Shown one piece after another: positions 63,251-64,000 of a DNA stretch of 64,000 bases. Each line of letters opens with the position of its first letter. Position 1 is the first letter of the stretch. The notes below the pieces were generated by a model. The model was not told the origin of the DNA. It did no database searches and saw only the letters and a program-made list of their open reading frames with translations. Source of the DNA: Zingiber officinale (taxonomy: Eukaryota; Streptophyta; Magnoliopsida; Zingiberales; Zingiberaceae); contig NC_055988.1 of the NCBI RefSeq assembly GCF_018446385.1, positions 166,306,837 through 166,370,836 of the forward strand, given 5' to 3'. A program made the translations under genes and the position numbers.

Positions 63251-63575
63251 TGAAAAGCGTGGAGGGGCTGATCGACTGTCTTCAAGTTGGAAAATCAGCG
63301 ATGCCCTGCGAACGCAGGCACCTCGCAGTTAGATCCGAATCCCGACCGGTTTAGGGCACCCAGCGCAAACCCATCGTCGTCTCCGGCCAGTCGAGCAGCC
63401 ATATCCCACCACCGATCTCCTCCCCTCCTTCCTTTTCCTCTATTGTTCAATCGCACGTGCTGCTTCGTTTCTTCGCCATCGCCAATCGGGTGCTCGATCG
63501 AGCGGCTTCGAGTTACGCGAATATCTGCTGCGGGAGGAGAAGCAAGGGGGGAGGAAGAGAGCAGCGAGTCCTGCC
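63251..63575 (+). promoter_or_regulatory. Promoter / 5' leader of the ARF-like gene
   Basis: The composition switches from AT-rich to GC- and CT-rich at about 63290, with 'ctcctcccctccttccttt' at 63417-63440, as in many monocot leaders. The longer upstream open frame from 63287 reads through this leader in another frame and has no family resemblance. The transcription start is not visible. Confidence 0.5.
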
Positions 63576-63632
63576 ATGGGGCAAGCCTTCCGCAAGCTCT
63601 TCGACAGATTCTTCGGCCTCGTCGAAATGAGG
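63576..63632 (+). CDS. ADP-ribosylation factor GTPase, ARFB1-like, first coding exon only
   Basis: Nineteen codons, reading MGQAFRKLFDRFFGLVEMR, match the N-terminus of plant ARFB1-type small GTPases, which act in membrane traffic at Golgi/plasma-membrane compartments. Gly2 followed by a basic amphipathic helix is the ARF N-myristoylation and membrane-switch signature. The exon ends at AGG|GTCCCT, just before the expected start of the nucleotide-binding core. The P-loop and switch regions lie beyond the window, and 63633-64000 is intron. The context CTGCCATGGG is a good start context. The subfamily call rests on 19 residues. Confidence 0.8.
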
Positions 63633-64000
63633 GTCCCTCTTCCGCTCCCCGTATTTCATCTCTTTCTGTTCGTAGAGATCGGATATTTTTCGTTGTCCAG
63701 ATAAATCAACCATTAGCGCGTAGTTTTCTTTGTTTCTCTGTGATCGGTAGGATTGGCAAGATCGGATTTTTAGGTAGGTAGCTGGGAAGACGCTTTATGG
63801 ACGAGCAAGAAGATTTTTGATCTAGAATTTAACGAACGAGAAGGAGCACGTATAGAGACGCACATGTACTTTCGGCGCCAAAATTATATAGCAAGATATG
63901 TAGGCTTTAAGCTAGATTGAGAATACACAGAAGCTTGTGTGGAATGGTATAATTCATAATTCCTATCAGTCCAGAGTAACTTGTACCGAGATGGATTTTG

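Noticed and set aside
63287-63781. Open frame of 164 codons starting MENQRCPANAGT
   Set aside because: It runs through the CT-rich leader of the ARF-like gene in another frame and overlaps its first exon and intron. It is not conserved-looking.

Overview
This is a plant nuclear window. It has genes with many short GT-AG introns, SIRE-type Ty1/copia and Tekay-type Ty3/gypsy chromovirus retrotransposons, an RTE-type LINE, an Au-like SINE and Tourist-like elements. The Au-like SINE and the repeat-rich copia LTRs suggest a monocot, and my best guess is the ginger/banana order (Zingiberales). The species cannot be read from the sequence alone.

Region 1 (1-24,650) is gene-bearing. A minus-strand pentatricopeptide-repeat gene runs from 7949 off the left edge. 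It faces, across a short shared promoter with a telo-box, a plus-strand gene for a conserved 87-residue protein (coding exons 9509-9619, 14349-14428 and 17540-17612). The introns of that small gene hold an RTE LINE, an Au-like SINE remnant, a 0.4 kb tandem duplication, TA microsatellites and a 0.9 kb Tourist/Harbinger-like element. Convergent to it is a complete minus-strand SEC23 gene of 12 coding exons (18505-24642, 782 residues predicted), a core COPII coat subunit.

Region 2 (25,124-60,468) is one nested retrotransposon stack, ordered here by target-site duplications (TSDs). Copia A (TSD AAAAA) encloses Copia B, a decayed element that has lost its 5' part. B was hit by solo gypsy LTR G (minus strand, TSD TAAAA) and by palindromic element F (TSD AGAAG). 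F was hit by Tekay gypsy E (TSD GCCCA). E was hit inside its integrase by copia D (TSD GATAT), the youngest and best preserved. D's pol is open except for one stop codon.

Region 3 (60,469-64,000) is AT-rich intergenic DNA with two hairpin (MITE-like) elements. It ends in the promoter, 5' UTR and first coding exon of an ARFB1-like ADP-ribosylation factor GTPase, which continues off the right edge.

The most notable signal is in the LTRs. D carries tandem 41-bp units that each fold into the same hairpin, and the outer stem sequence changes between units with full complementarity kept. The same architecture recurs in copia A and in LTR fragment C. Gypsy E has its own array of short palindromes, and the chromovirus LTRs carry antisense tRNA-like modules.
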